Below are positions 26,251 through 35,984 of a stretch of 64,000 nucleotides of DNA, one piece after another. The DNA comes from CAVRCA01 sp963719345 (lineage in GTDB: Bacteria; Pseudomonadota; Alphaproteobacteria; Acetobacterales; Acetobacteraceae), in NCBI GenBank assembly GCA_963719345.1, contig CAVRCA010000005.1:248001-312000 (forward strand), in the 5' to 3' direction. Numbering within the stretch: position 1 is the first letter of the stretch; every line of letters starts with the position of its first letter. Made by a program: the position numbers and the translations under genes. The notes under the pieces are model-generated. The model had not been told where the DNA came from and searched no databases. It saw only the letters and a program-made list of their open reading frames with translations.

Positions 26251-29200
26251 TCAGGCCGCGACCTGCCGCCGGGCCGCCGCGGTCAGCGCGGACCAGGCCC
26301 GGCGTCGTTCGTCGGCCTGCGCGGCCAGGGTATAGGCCGCAAAACTCCGCCGGGCGCCCTCGCGCAGGTCGCGCAGCAGGCGCCAGTCCTGGAGCAGCCG
26401 GCTGAGCGCCTCGTACCAGGAGGCGGCGTTCTCCGCGACCAGCATGCCGCCTGCTCCGTCGGCGATCGAACCGCGGTAGACGTCGAGGTTCGAGGCGAGC
26501 ACCGCCAAGCCCAGGGCGGCGTAGTCCATGGTCTTGATCGCGGATTTCGACCGGTTGAACGGCGTGTCGAGCAGCGGCGCGATGCCGACGTCCCAAACGT
26601 TGCGTTGCGTGATCCAGCTCACGAAGCCGGGGTAGCTCGCGGCCGCCGTGGGCGGCAGCGCGACCCGGTTGACGAACTCGGGCAGCGCGCGGCCGGTGAC
26701 GCCCAGAACATCCACCCGGACGTGCTCGCCATGGTCCTCGTGCAGACGCCGCAGGGCCGGCAGCACCAGGGTAAGGTCGGCGTCGTGCGTCGCGGTTCCC
26801 ATGAACAGGATGCGCAGCGGCGCGAACGGGGCGGCATCGGCGTGGTGGACCGCGGACCAGAGCCGCTCGTCGAGACCGTTGGGGACGAGTTCCGCGTCGG
26901 CACGCATGGTACACACGACGTCGCGCAGCGCCGGGGTCGAGACCCAGACCGCATCGGCCTGTCGCACCAGCCGGTTCACCACCTCGGCGCGGGGGCGCAG
27001 CACCGCCGCGTCCGCATGGTCGCTCGGCACCTCCATCAGGTTGTCGTCGAGGTCGTACAGCAGCGGCATCTCCTGCCGCCGGCAATGCTCGACGAGCCGG
27101 TCCGCCAGCACGAGGTTCGCCACCGAGTAACGCTGACAGGCGACGATGTCGCCGCGGTAGCGCAATGCTTCCTTCGCGTCGGCGACGATCGTGTCCAACT
27201 CGCCGCCGATGGCGGGATGATCGAGCGGCTGGAGCAGCCGGATGTAGCCGCAGGGACTGATCGTCTCCTCGCCGAGGCGTTCCGGAATGACCACGACCGT
27301 CGTCCGGCCGGGCCGGCGCAGGTCGATGACGCCGGCGGTCCCCGGAGAGGCGACGAGCGGCGGCCGATCGTGCCGGAGATAGGAGTCGGCGTAGAAATCC
27401 GGCACCGGGGTGCGAGCCTTGGCGCGCGGCGGGGTGCGTCGCGTGGTCAGATCCTGGCGCACCTCGTCGAACCGTTCCAGCCACTCGGCGGTGGGCGCGG
27501 CGGGATCGACGAGCCAGGTCAACGGCCGACCGTCGAGCCGTTCGGGGAACGCGCCGACGCGGGAGGCGACGATCGGCAGGCCGGTCGCGATCGCCGCGCT
27601 GAGCGTGAAGCTGTAGGTTTCCGGCACCTGACCCGGGAACCAGATCACGTGTGGCCGCACGTCGGCGATGAGCTTGGCGAGATCGTCCGCCTGATACGCC
27701 CCGGTCTCCCGGATGCGTTCTGCGGCGAGCGGCGGCAGCGGGACCTCCGAATAGCCGACCAGGTGGATTTCGAGCCGCGCGGGGTCCGCCGTCTCGGCCA
27801 GTGCGGCGACGGTGCGCAGTCCCTTGTGGCTGGTCAGCACGCCGAGGATGGCGACGCGCAGCTTGCGGCCGCGCTGGAGGGTGGGCGGCCGCATCGGCCA
27901 GTTCACCTTGCCGACAGGCTCGTGCGGCACGACGATGGCGCGCTGGTCGAGCCGGTATCGAGCCAGCTTGCTCCGCGTGTCCTCGCTCGGACAGATGACC
28001 CGGTCGGCTTGCTGCAGCAGCCAAGCGTGCGCCGCGCGCCAGCCGAGAATGTCGCGCACCGTGATGTCGGGACGTGCGGCGATGCAGGCGTTGCACACCG
28101 CCGGTCCGGGCGCCCCGCAATACTGTGAATCACGCCGCGGCAGCATGTTGATCTGCGGACAGATCGTCAGGAAGTCGTGCACCGTGAAGTCGAACGGAAC
28201 GCCGAGCCGGTGGATCAGATCGCGCAGATCAAGCCGCATCCCGAGCGTGTGGTGTATATGGACGCGGCTCACCGCCGCCGACCGCAGGAAGCGCACCAGG
28301 TCGTCCAGACGGTCCTCGCCCAACAGCATCGGCGGATGCTCCTCACGCGCCGGGACCGAGAGGGCAACGCCCTGCTTGGTCGCGGAGAGTTCGAAGAAGT
28401 TGCCGTGGCCGCCGGTGCGCGCCATCACCGCATTGAGTTGCTGCCGTACGCCGCCGCCGAGCCCGTGCGTAACCATCAGCACGCTCGGTCGCCCGGAGCG
28501 GCGAAACAGCGCCGCCGTCAGCGCGAGCCGATACGGCCCGACCTGGTCGCGCCGGATGTGCTTGGCGACGAGCTCGTTGAAATTCGGATGCTTGCCGAGC
28601 AGCAGGTCGGACTTGCCGTCGAGATCGCTCGACCCTGCGCCGAAGCTGACATTGCCCTCGTGATACACGAAGGTGTCGCAAGCGAGCAGGTTGCGCCAGC
28701 CGGCAGCGCCCGCCCGCATGCAAAAATCGTTCTCTTCGCCGTAGCCGCGGCCAAAGGTCTCGGCGTCGAACAAGCCGATCTCGTCGAGGCACGCGCGACG
28801 GATGTACATCGCGAATCCGACGGTGGTCGGCACGTCCACGGTGCGTCCGCCATTCGCCTCGCGGCACGCGGCGTCCACTTCGGCGAGCGACAAGCCGAAC
28901 GGCATCGGTCCGCCCTGCTCGTGCGGATAACTGCAGATGGTAGCATTATTGGAGAACGGCGAGACGGTGCCGACCCGCGGCTGCGCGTACGCATGGCCGG
29001 CGAGGCGCGCGAGCCAGCCTGCCGGGACCTCGGTGTCACTGTTCAGCAGGACGATGTCGGCACGGTCGGAGACCTGCATCCCACGGTTCACCGACACGAC
29101 GAAGCCGAGATTGCGCCGATGCCGGATCAGTCGGATTTTTCCGGTCGCATTCACGGTGTCGAGCCACGCCGATAGCTCAGGCTCCGGCGAGCGGTCGTCG

Positions 29201-29739
29201 ACGAGAATGATCTGGCCGGCCGGCCTGTGCGGATCGGCGAGCACCGACGCAAGACATCGCTGCGTCTGTTCGAGCCCGCGATACACGGGGATGACGATGT
29301 CGACCTCGATCCCGGCCGGGCAGGTCGGCGGTTCCGCGCCGGATGCCAAATACTCGCCGATGGCGACCCGCTTCTCGGTCGGCCAATCCTGGCCGGCTCC
29401 GACCAGGACATGATGCAACAGCGGATTCGCCGCCGCCTCGGGATGCTCCTCCGCATAGAATGCGGCGTCGAAGCGCGGATGCGGATTCCGCAACTCCGAG
29501 GCGCCGTGTTGCATGTAGTGCAGCAGCGGGTGGATGCCGGCCCGCGCGACGTCTGGATATTGTTCAAGATACCAAGCGCTGTCGAAAAAAGCATTTGGAT
29601 TGCGCGCTTCGGCCATGCCGTGGTTCAAGAAGTGATCAAGCGGGTCGATGCCTGCCGTGGCAACATCCGGGTATTCCGCGCGATACCATTCAGCGTCAAA
29701 GAAGGTTCCCAGGTCGGCCCTGGGTGTCGTATCTGTCAT
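26251..29739 (-). CDS. multi-domain glycosyltransferase (GT2 plus two GT4-like domains)
   Basis: The 1162-residue protein has four parts. Residues about 13-115 hold three repeats of the FDAEWYRAEYPDVATAGIDP type, seen in proteobacterial glycosyltransferases. Residues about 145-365 are a GT2 domain with VDIVIPVYRG, LLNSDTEVPA (DxD-like) and GYGEENDF. Residues about 410-770 and 800-1110 resemble GT4 domains (AILGVLTSHKGLRT; DVGIAPLLDTPFNRSKSAIK). It should build a surface polysaccharide from the cytoplasmic face of the membrane; donor sugars are not readable. It is divergent from the unknown protein and ACP genes. Confidence 0.8.
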   Translation of the reverse strand: MTDTTPRADLGTFFDAEWYRAEYPDVATAGIDPLDHFLNHGMAEARNPNAFFDSAWYLEQYPDVARAGIHPLLHYMQHGASELRNPHPRFDAAFYAEEHPEAAANPLLHHVLVGAGQDWPTEKRVAIGEYLASGAEPPTCPAGIEVDIVIPVYRGLEQTQRCLASVLADPHRPAGQIILVDDRSPEPELSAWLDTVNATGKIRLIRHRRNLGFVVSVNRGMQVSDRADIVLLNSDTEVPAGWLARLAGHAYAQPRVGTVSPFSNNATICSYPHEQGGPMPFGLSLAEVDAACREANGGRTVDVPTTVGFAMYIRRACLDEIGLFDAETFGRGYGEENDFCMRAGAAGWRNLLACDTFVYHEGNVSFGAGSSDLDGKSDLLLGKHPNFNELVAKHIRRDQVGPYRLALTAALFRRSGRPSVLMVTHGLGGGVRQQLNAVMARTGGHGNFFELSATKQGVALSVPAREEHPPMLLGEDRLDDLVRFLRSAAVSRVHIHHTLGMRLDLRDLIHRLGVPFDFTVHDFLTICPQINMLPRRDSQYCGAPGPAVCNACIAARPDITVRDILGWRAAHAWLLQQADRVICPSEDTRSKLARYRLDQRAIVVPHEPVGKVNWPMRPPTLQRGRKLRVAILGVLTSHKGLRTVAALAETADPARLEIHLVGYSEVPLPPLAAERIRETGAYQADDLAKLIADVRPHVIWFPGQVPETYSFTLSAAIATGLPIVASRVGAFPERLDGRPLTWLVDPAAPTAEWLERFDEVRQDLTTRRTPPRAKARTPVPDFYADSYLRHDRPPLVASPGTAGVIDLRRPGRTTVVVIPERLGEETISPCGYIRLLQPLDHPAIGGELDTIVADAKEALRYRGDIVACQRYSVANLVLADRLVEHCRRQEMPLLYDLDDNLMEVPSDHADAAVLRPRAEVVNRLVRQADAVWVSTPALRDVVCTMRADAELVPNGLDERLWSAVHHADAAPFAPLRILFMGTATHDADLTLVLPALRRLHEDHGEHVRVDVLGVTGRALPEFVNRVALPPTAAASYPGFVSWITQRNVWDVGIAPLLDTPFNRSKSAIKTMDYAALGLAVLASNLDVYRGSIADGAGGMLVAENAASWYEALSRLLQDWRLLRDLREGARRSFAAYTLAAQADERRRAWSALTAAARRQVAA

Positions 29740-29870
29740 AGTGAAATACCCCGGATTGGGCGTCTTGAGCTAATGGCGCGGAAGCTAACTGATCGGACGT
29801 GAGCAGCCAAGCAAGTTGTCGCCTGAGGAGCAAACTTATGCGGCACATTCCACTTTAGGAATTATATGTA

Positions 29871-30545
29871 ATGTCACTAGACAAATTGATGCTCCGGTTC
29901 GAGGCGCTCGGCGACAATTGCGAGTTCGGGCTTGTTCAACGCCAAGCCGGCGCTGAGCCGCTTGGGCTGTTGCGCTTCGCAGGATTCCACATCCCGGTCG
30001 AGGCTCGGCTGCAGCGGCTGGTCACGGCTCTGGATGTGCGTTTCGAGGGACTGGGCGACCCCGCGACGGTGCGCGTGGAGGCAGCCGGCCCGGAGGGTGG
30101 GCGCGAATACCTCATCATGGAGACCGCGTACGACCTGCGGACTCACACCTTCCAGTCGGAAGGCCGGATCGATCCGGAAGCGTTGCGCCTGCAAGCGGCG
30201 AGGCGATTGCAGTTCCTCCGGCGCAAGCTGCTCGCCGATCTCGAAGGCGGCGAGAAGACCTTGGTCTGGAAATCCAATCTGCCATTGGCGGAAGAAGCCG
30301 TGCGAGAGGCCGTCGAGATGCTCGGGCGGTTCGGGCCGAACACGCTGCTCTGGGTCGAGCCGGCGGACGCCGACCATCCTGTCGGCAGCGTGGAGCCGCG
30401 CGGCGCCGGGCTGATAAAGGCGTATATCGAGTGGCTTGCGCCGTACGACAGGGCGACCGAGATCTGCTACGAGGGCTGGTTCGAAATCTGCACCAGCGTT
30501 CACCGCCTGGTGCGTGGGGCGTCTCTGGTGGAGGCCGCGTCGTGA
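29871..30545 (+). CDS. conserved hypothetical protein of a polysaccharide locus
   Basis: The 224-residue protein starts MSLDKLMLRFEALGDNCEFG and continues LVQRQAGAEPLGLLRFAGFH. I recognise this opening as common to an unnamed alphaproteobacterial family near glycosyltransferase genes, but I cannot assign a function. It has no signal peptide or membrane helix and contains conserved-looking Trp and Glu near the C-terminus (ICYEGWFEICTSVHRLV). TTTAGGAAT lies about 9 bases before the ATG. Its stop overlaps the ACP start (GTGA), so the two are translationally coupled. Confidence 0.7.
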   Translation: MSLDKLMLRFEALGDNCEFGLVQRQAGAEPLGLLRFAGFHIPVEARLQRLVTALDVRFEGLGDPATVRVEAAGPEGGREYLIMETAYDLRTHTFQSEGRIDPEALRLQAARRLQFLRRKLLADLEGGEKTLVWKSNLPLAEEAVREAVEMLGRFGPNTLLWVEPADADHPVGSVEPRGAGLIKAYIEWLAPYDRATEICYEGWFEICTSVHRLVRGASLVEAAS

Positions 30546-30790
30546 CGGAGCCGGAGGTCTACGCAGCGCTGACCGACATTTTCCGCGAGACGTTCGCTGA
30601 TCCGGTGCTCACGCTGCAACCCGGTCTGACGGCGCAGGACGTCGAAGGGTGGGACTCGCTCAAGATGGTCATCATCATCATGGCGGTCGAGGAGCGATTC
30701 GACCTGCGCATGCGCACCGGTGAGATGGACGGGTTGCACTGCGTCGGCGATTTCGTCTCGTTGATCATGTCGCGGGCGCCTGCGCAGTGA
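30542..30790 (+). CDS. acyl carrier protein
   Basis: The 82-residue protein has the four-helix carrier pattern, with the phosphopantetheine attachment serine in VEGWDSLKMVIIIM near residue 40 and the helix III region MAVEERFDLRM. It is not the housekeeping AcpP. Carrier proteins of this kind load acyl or aminoacyl groups for a dedicated pathway. Here it is coupled to the unknown gene upstream and lies just before the dTDP-rhamnose genes, which suggests acylation of a glycan or its precursor, although no acyltransferase is adjacent. Confidence 0.8.
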   Translation: MTEPEVYAALTDIFRETFADPVLTLQPGLTAQDVEGWDSLKMVIIIMAVEERFDLRMRTGEMDGLHCVGDFVSLIMSRAPAQ

Positions 30791-30911
30791 CATGCGGATT
30801 GCTCCGCAGGCGTCCGGTATGGCGACGTCAACCCTCCGTCATTGCGCGACGCGAGGCGTTGTGTCGAAAGTATTCGAGCAAACAGATCGGGCAGCAGAAG
30901 ATGGCCGCGGC

Positions 30912-31986
30912 ATGAAGCTGCTGGTGACAGGCGGGTGCGGTTTCATCGGATCGGCGGTCATCCGCCACGTCGTCCGCCGCACGGGACATGTCGTGATCAA
31001 CGTCGACAAAATGACCTACGCCGCCTCCGAAGAGGCGCTGGAGGAGGCGAACCGGCACTCGCGGCATCTCCTGCTGCGCGCCGACGTCGCCGATGCTGCT
31101 GCCATGCGGCAGGTGTTCGCGACGCACCAGCCGGATGCGGTGATGCACCTGGCGGCGGAAACCCATGTCGATCGCTCGATCGACGGACCGGCGCCGTTCA
31201 TCGTCACCAACGTGGTCGGCACCTTCACCTTGCTGGAGGCGGCGCGCGCCTACTGGGCGGCGCTGCCGCCGGGCGAGACGGCGGGGTTCCGGTTCCACCA
31301 CGTCTCGACCGACGAGGTGTTCGGCGCGTCGGCCGCCGCGGACCCGCCGTTCGACGAAACGACGGCCTACGATCCGCGCAGCCCCTATTCGGCGAGCAAG
31401 GCGGCGTCCGATCATCTCGTCCGCGCCTGGCGGCACACCTACGAACTGCCGGTGATCGTCAGCAACACGACCAACAACTACGGTCCGTGGCAGTTTCCGG
31501 AAAAGCTCATCCCCCTGGTCACGCTCAACGCCCTCGAAGGCAAGCCGCTGCCGGTCTATGGCGACGGCTCCCAACAGCGCGACTGGCTGTTCGTCGACGA
31601 TCACGCCGAAGCGCTGGTGCAGGTTGCTCGAGCGGGGCGAGCCGGGCGCCACCTACGCCATCGGTGCGCGCCAGCCGCGCAGCAACCTCGCGGTGGTGCA
31701 AGCGATCTGCGCGCATCTTGACTGGCGCGTGCCCGATCCGGCGGGGCCGCGCGAGCGGCTGATCCAGTTCGTCGCCGACCGGCCCGGGCACGATTTCCGC
31801 TACGAGATCGACCCGTCGCGCAGCGAAGCGGCCCTCGACTGGCGCGCGCCGCACGATTTCGAGGCCGGCCTCGCGCGCACGATCGACTGGTATTTGGAGA
31901 ACCGCGCCTGGTGGGAGCGCGATCCGCGCCGGCCGCTACGCCGGGCAGCGGCTCGGCGGAGCGCCGGGCTTGGGAGCGGCGGCGAT
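30912..31986 (+). pseudogene. rfbB: dTDP-glucose 4,6-dehydratase, frameshifted in its 3' part
   Basis: RfbB makes dTDP-4-keto-6-deoxyglucose. The first 240 residues are intact: NAD site VTGGCGFIGSAVIRHVV, HLAAETHVDRSIDGP, HVSTDEVFGA and the catalytic YSASKAASDHLV. Near 31627 an extra T shifts the frame (expected LVQVLERGEPGATY), and near 31921 another base is inserted in WER-IRAGRYAG. The exact stop is therefore uncertain, but an ATGA overlap with rfbA at 31985 is likely. The frame before the first indel is clean, unlike the region after it. Confidence 0.85.
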
Positions 31987-32864
31987 GAAAGGCATCCTTC
32001 TCGCCGGCGGCTCGGGCACGCGGCTGCACCCGATGACTCTGGCAGCGTCGAAGCAGTTGCTGCCGGTCTACGACAAGCCGATGATCTATTACCCGCTCGC
32101 GACCTTGATGCTGGCCGGCATCCGCGACATGCTGGTGATCTCCACGCCCGCCGACCTGCCGCAGTTCCGCCGCCTGCTGGGCGACGGCTCGCGGTTCGGC
32201 GTCCGCTTCGACTACGCCGAGCAGCCGCGGCCGGAGGGCATCGCACAGGCGTTCCTGATCGGCCGCGACTGGATCGGCCGGCGAGGCCTGCGCGCTGGCG
32301 CTCGGCGACAACCTGATCTTCGCCGATCATCTCTCGGCGCTGCTGCGCGACGCGGCGGATCGCGAGACCGGGGCGCACGGTGTTCGCCTACCAGGTGCGC
32401 GACCCGGAGCGCTACGGCGTCGTCTCGTTCGATGCGGCCGGACGCGCCGCGGACATCGTGGAGAAGCCGGCCGCGCCGCACTCGAACTGGGCGGTGACGG
32501 GCCTCTACTTCTACGACCAGCGCGTCTCCGAACTGGCCGCGCGCGATCCGCCCTCGGCGCGCGGCGAGCTGGAGATCACCGACCTCAACCGGCTCTATCT
32601 GGAGGAGGGCACGCCTGCACGTGGAGCGGCTGGCGCGCGGCTGCGCCTGGCTCGACGCCGGCACGCCGGACAGCCTGCTGCAGGCGGCGACCTTCGTGCA
32701 GACCATCCAGTCGCGCACAGGGAATGCTGGTCGGCTGCCCGGAGGAGGTGGCGTTCCGCATGGGCTATATCGACGCCGACGCGCTGCGCCAGCACGCGCC
32801 GCCGCTCGGCAAGACGGAGCTCGGGCGGGTGCTGACGGAACTGGCCGAGGGAGAGCACGAATGA
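31985..32864 (+). pseudogene. rfbA: glucose-1-phosphate thymidylyltransferase, four frameshifts
   Basis: RfbA makes dTDP-glucose, the first step of dTDP-L-rhamnose synthesis. ATG 31985 opens with MKGILLAGGSGTRLHPMTLA and the frame contains YDKPMIYYPLATLMLAGI. Single extra bases near 32279, 32377, 32612 and 32725 break the frame. Between them the segments ALALGDNLIFADHLSALL, FAYQVRDPERYGVVSFD, VEKPAAPHSNWAVTGLYFY and LDAGTPDSLLQAATFV read as family sequence in successive frames. The reconstructed end, LAEGEHE, stops at 32864 and overlaps rfbC by ATGA. Confidence 0.85.
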
Positions 32865-33421
32865 AGGTCCGAGCGCCTCGCCATCCCGGACGTGCTCCTG
32901 ATCGAGCCGCGCCGCCACGCCGATCCGCGCGGGTTCTTCTCCGAGACCTGCAGCGCCGCCCGCGTACGCCGAAGGCGGCATCGGACCGGGTTTCGTGCAG
33001 GACAACCACAGCCTGTCGGCGCCGCAGGGCGTGGTGCGCGGACTGCACTGCCAGATCGCACCCGAACGTACAGGGCAAGCTGGTGCGCTGCGTGCGCGGC
33101 GCGATCTGGGACGTGGCGGTGGACATCCGGCACGGCTCGCCGACCTACGGCCGGCATGTCGCGCCGTGCTGAGCGCCGACAACTGGGCGCAGCTCTGGGT
33201 TCCGGGCGGCTTCCTGCACGGCTTCTGCACCCTCAGCCGGACACCGAGGTGATCTACAAGGTCACCGCGCCGTACGACCGCAGCGCCGAGCGCGGCGTGA
33301 TCTGGAACGACCCCGATCTCGGCGCTGCCCTGGCCGATTCCGCCGACCGGGCGGTGCTCTCCGACAAGGACCGCGCCCTGCCGCCGCTTGGCCGAGTGCG
33401 CCGGTCTGGTTCCGGGCCTGA
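32861..33421 (+). pseudogene. rfbC: dTDP-4-dehydrorhamnose 3,5-epimerase, at least six frameshifts
   Basis: RfbC epimerises the 4-keto sugar at C3 and C5. Across changing frames the sequence reads ADPRGFFSET, FVQDNHSLSAPQGVVRGLHC, GAIWDVAVDIRHGSPTYGRH, WAQLWVPGGFLHGFC and VIYKVTAPYDRSAERGVIWN, all RfbC signatures including the active-site His region (RGLHCQ). Insertions lie near 32870, 32960, 33063, 33391 and possibly 33406, and deletions near 33168 and 33233. The reconstructed end is AGLFRA with TGA at 33419-33421. Confidence 0.85.
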
Positions 33422-33423
33422 CC

Positions 33424-34341
33424 GTGCGCCGCCCCGATCCTGGTCACCGGCGGCTCCGGACAGCTCGCGCGGGCGCTGGACGAAGCCGGTGCCGCGGCCG
33501 GGCTCCCGATGCGTGCGGGTCGGCCGGCCGGAGTTCGATTTCGACCGGCCGGAGAGCGATCGACGCCGTGCTTCGCCGCGGCGCGCCCGTCGCTGGTGGT
33601 CAACGCCGCCGCCTACACCGCGGTGGACGCGGCCGAGACCGACGAGGCGGCCGCGTTGCGCGCCAACCGCGACGGCCCGGCCCGGCTCGCCGGCACTGTG
33701 CGCGAGCGGCCGGCATCCCGCTGATCCACGTCTCCACCGACTACGTGTTCGACGGCATCAAGGGCGCGCCCTATGTCGAGACCGACCCGACTTCGCCGAC
33801 CGGCGTCTACGGCGCCAGCAAGCTGGCCGGCGAGCAGGCGGTGCTGCGCCGCGCTGCCCGCGCGCCTCGTGCTGCGCACCTCCTGGGTCTACGCCCCGGC
33901 CGGCAAGAACTTCGTGCTGCACCATGCTGAACGCGGCGCAAGCGGACCGACCGGCTGCGGGTCGTCGCCGACCAGCGCGGCTGCCCGACCGCCGCCGCCG
34001 ATCTCGCCGAGGCGATCCTCGGGACATCGGGCGGATCGCGGCAGCGGTTGGCAGGACGAATATGGCGGCATCTTTCACGCCGCCGGCAGCGGCTGGACCA
34101 CCTGGCACGGGCTGGCCGGCCGCGATCTTCGAGGAGGCCGCGCGACACGGGCGCGCCGATCGCCGGCGGTCGAGCCGATCAGCACCGCCGAATGGCCGAC
34201 CCCGGCGCGCCGTCCACCCGATTCCCGGCTGGATTGCGGCAAGCTGGAGCGCACGCTTCGGCCTGCGCCTGCCGGAATGGCCGGCCAGCCTGGCCAGCGC
34301 ACGGTCGAGGCGATCTTTTCCGCACAGGACACCGCTGCTAG
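33424..34341 (+). pseudogene. rfbD: dTDP-4-dehydrorhamnose reductase, many frameshifts
   Basis: RfbD reduces the keto sugar to dTDP-L-rhamnose. Segments in rotating frames read ILVTGGSGQLARALDEAG (NADPH site), VVNAAAYTAVDAAETDEAAA, HVSTDYVFDGIKGAPYVETD, GVYGASKLAGEQAVL (catalytic YxxxK), VLRTSWVYAPAGKNFV and EYGGIFHAAGSGWTTWHGLA. At least 15 single-base indels are needed to join them. GTG 33424 is the best start after repairing one insertion. The 3' end is approximate; a TAG at 34339-34341 is the likely stop. Confidence 0.8.
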
Positions 34342-34352
34342 TCTTCGAGGGT

Positions 34353-35300
34353 ATGGTCACGGACGACTCCGGCGGCACGCGTCGCGATCCTGCTCTCGAC
34401 GTTCAACGGCGAGCGCTTCCTGCAGCGAGCAGCTGGACAGCCTGCTCGCGCAGACCCACCGCGACTGGGTGCTGTACTGGCGCGACGACGGGTCCTCGGA
34501 TCGGACGGTCGCGCGTGCTGCGAGGCTTCGCCGCCGGGCCGGCGCAGGGCCGGTGCGTCGATGCGGGGCCGCCGGAGCGGCTGGGGCCGACCGGCAGCTT
34601 TCTCTGCCTGCTGCGGGCGGCGCTCCGCCGGCCGGCCCGACGCGTTCGCCTTCGCCGACCAGGACGATGTCTGGCTGCCCGAGAAGCTGGCGCGCGGCGG
34701 CGCGCGCGCTGCGGCAGGTGCCGGCCGACGCCCCGGCGCTCTACTGCGCCCGGCAGATCCTGGTGGACGAGCGGCTGCGGCCGGATCGGCCTGTCCTGCT
34801 CGCTGCGGCCGGCCGGGTTTCCCGGCGGCGCTGACGCAGAACATCGCCACCGGCTGCACCATGCATGCTGAACCGCGGCCGCGGCGGCGCTGATCGCGGC
34901 GAGCCGGCCGCCGCGCGGCGCCCATGCACGACTGGTGGTCCTATCTGATGGTGGCGGCGGCCGGCGGACGCGTGCTGGCCGACGACGAGCCGGCGGTGCT
35001 GTATCGCCAGCACGCCGGCAACCTCGTCGGTGCGCCGCCGTCGCTGCCGCGCCGGGCAGTGGCGCGCGCTGCGCCGGGGGCCGGGCGTGTTCATGACCGT
35101 GTTCCGCCAGCAGGTCGCTCGCCTTGGCGGCGCAGCCCGACCTGATCACCAAAGCCTCGCACGAGCAGGTCCTGACGGTCGCCGATGCGCTGCGCGGCGG
35201 GTTTTTCGCTCGCGCCCGAGCGCTGCGCCGGACCGGAGGGCTGCTACGGCAGACTTGGCCGGAAACCCTCATATTCCGGCTGTGGTTCATGCTGGGCTGA
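34353..35300 (+). pseudogene. GT2 glycosyltransferase, many frameshifts
   Basis: The reconstructed protein of about 300 residues is a family 2 glycosyltransferase of the rhamnosyltransferase type: AILLSTFNGERFLQEQLDSL, WVLYWRDDGSSDRTVA, DAFAFADQDDVWLPEKLARA, ALTQNIATGCTMMLNRGAAA and HDWWSYLMVAAAGGRVL. About 12 single-base insertions separate these pieces. The last 60 residues (ITKASHEQVLTVADALRGGF to WFMLG) are in one clean frame ending at TGA 35298-35300. It follows the rhamnose genes and probably transfers rhamnose or a related sugar. Confidence 0.75.
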
Positions 35301-35939
35301 ATTCGGGCGTCCAGCCGCAGGCATGTAGCGTCGCTTGCATGTGGGACGGCGGCGGCGCGGTCGCCTGTAGCGGCGGATCGAGGGCCAGGTGGATCGCGCG
35401 GGCGAGCAGCAGCAATCGGCCGCCCGGCGCGCCATAGACGGGATCGCCGAGGACCGGGCAGCCCAGCGCCGCACAATGAACCCGCACCTGGTGGGTGCGT
35501 CCGGTCCGCGGCGCAAGTTCCAACCACGCACAGCCGGCGGCTCGACCGCGCACCCGCCACTCCGTCACCGCATGCTGGCCGTCCGGATCGGCGCCATCCG
35601 CCAGCCGGCCGGGGTCGTGATCTTGCGCAAGTGGTTGTCGATGGTGCCCGCGTCCTCCACCGGGCCGCCCTGCACGATGGCCCAGTAGGTTTTCCGGGCG
35701 CGTCCGGCGGCGAACTCCGCCTGCGCCGCGATCAGCGCCGAGCGGCGCAGCGCGACGATCAGGCACCCGGCGGTATCGGCATCGAGCCGGTGCGCCAGCC
35801 ACGGCCCGTCACGCCGGCGGGAGAGCCTTGGGAAAAAATCCTCGACGCTGGGGCCGCCGCGCGGTCCGGCGTGGACGGGCAGGCCGGCCGGCTTGTCGAG
35901 TACGACGAAGCGGTGGTCGCGAAACAGGATGGGCAGCAT
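35287..35939 (-). pseudogene. RluA-family pseudouridine synthase, frameshifted near 35595
   Basis: RluA-type enzymes isomerise uridines in rRNA or tRNA. The N-terminal frame has LFRDHRFVVLDKPAGLPVHA and the catalytic HRLDADTAGCLIVALR (Asp in HRLD). Near 35595 the frame changes, and the 3' frame has VTEWRVRGRAAGCAWLELAP and RTGRTHQVRVHCAALGCPVL, the remaining family motifs, ending at 35287. One lost base explains the break. The gene converges with the GT2 gene, overlapping it by 14 bases. The specific target position is unknown. Confidence 0.82.
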
Positions 35940-35984
35940 CGCCGGCACGTTGACAGCCCATGGGCCAAGGCGGAAGCACGCGGG

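Larger units (their letters stand above)
31620..35130. other. indel-dense segment, about 40 single-base indels
   Basis: From about 31,620 to 35,130, five consecutive genes change frame roughly every 85 bases. Most events are one extra base, often C or G, with a few deletions (near 33168, 33233, 34022, 34050 and 34277). Translating across them in the right frame recovers continuous family motifs with no internal stop. Flanking sequence is clean before 31.6 kb and nearly clean after 35.2 kb. Confidence 0.8.

Noticed and set aside
25967..28120. 717-codon minus-strand frame overlapping the large glycosyltransferase
   Set aside because: It is an out-of-frame shadow of the GT gene, Arg- and Ala-rich without motifs.
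31620..35130. Programmed ribosomal frameshifting or a recoding system in the rhamnose genes
   Set aside because: About 40 events of both signs at unrelated sequences, without a common slippery motif, do not fit any recoding mechanism; error or decay is simpler.
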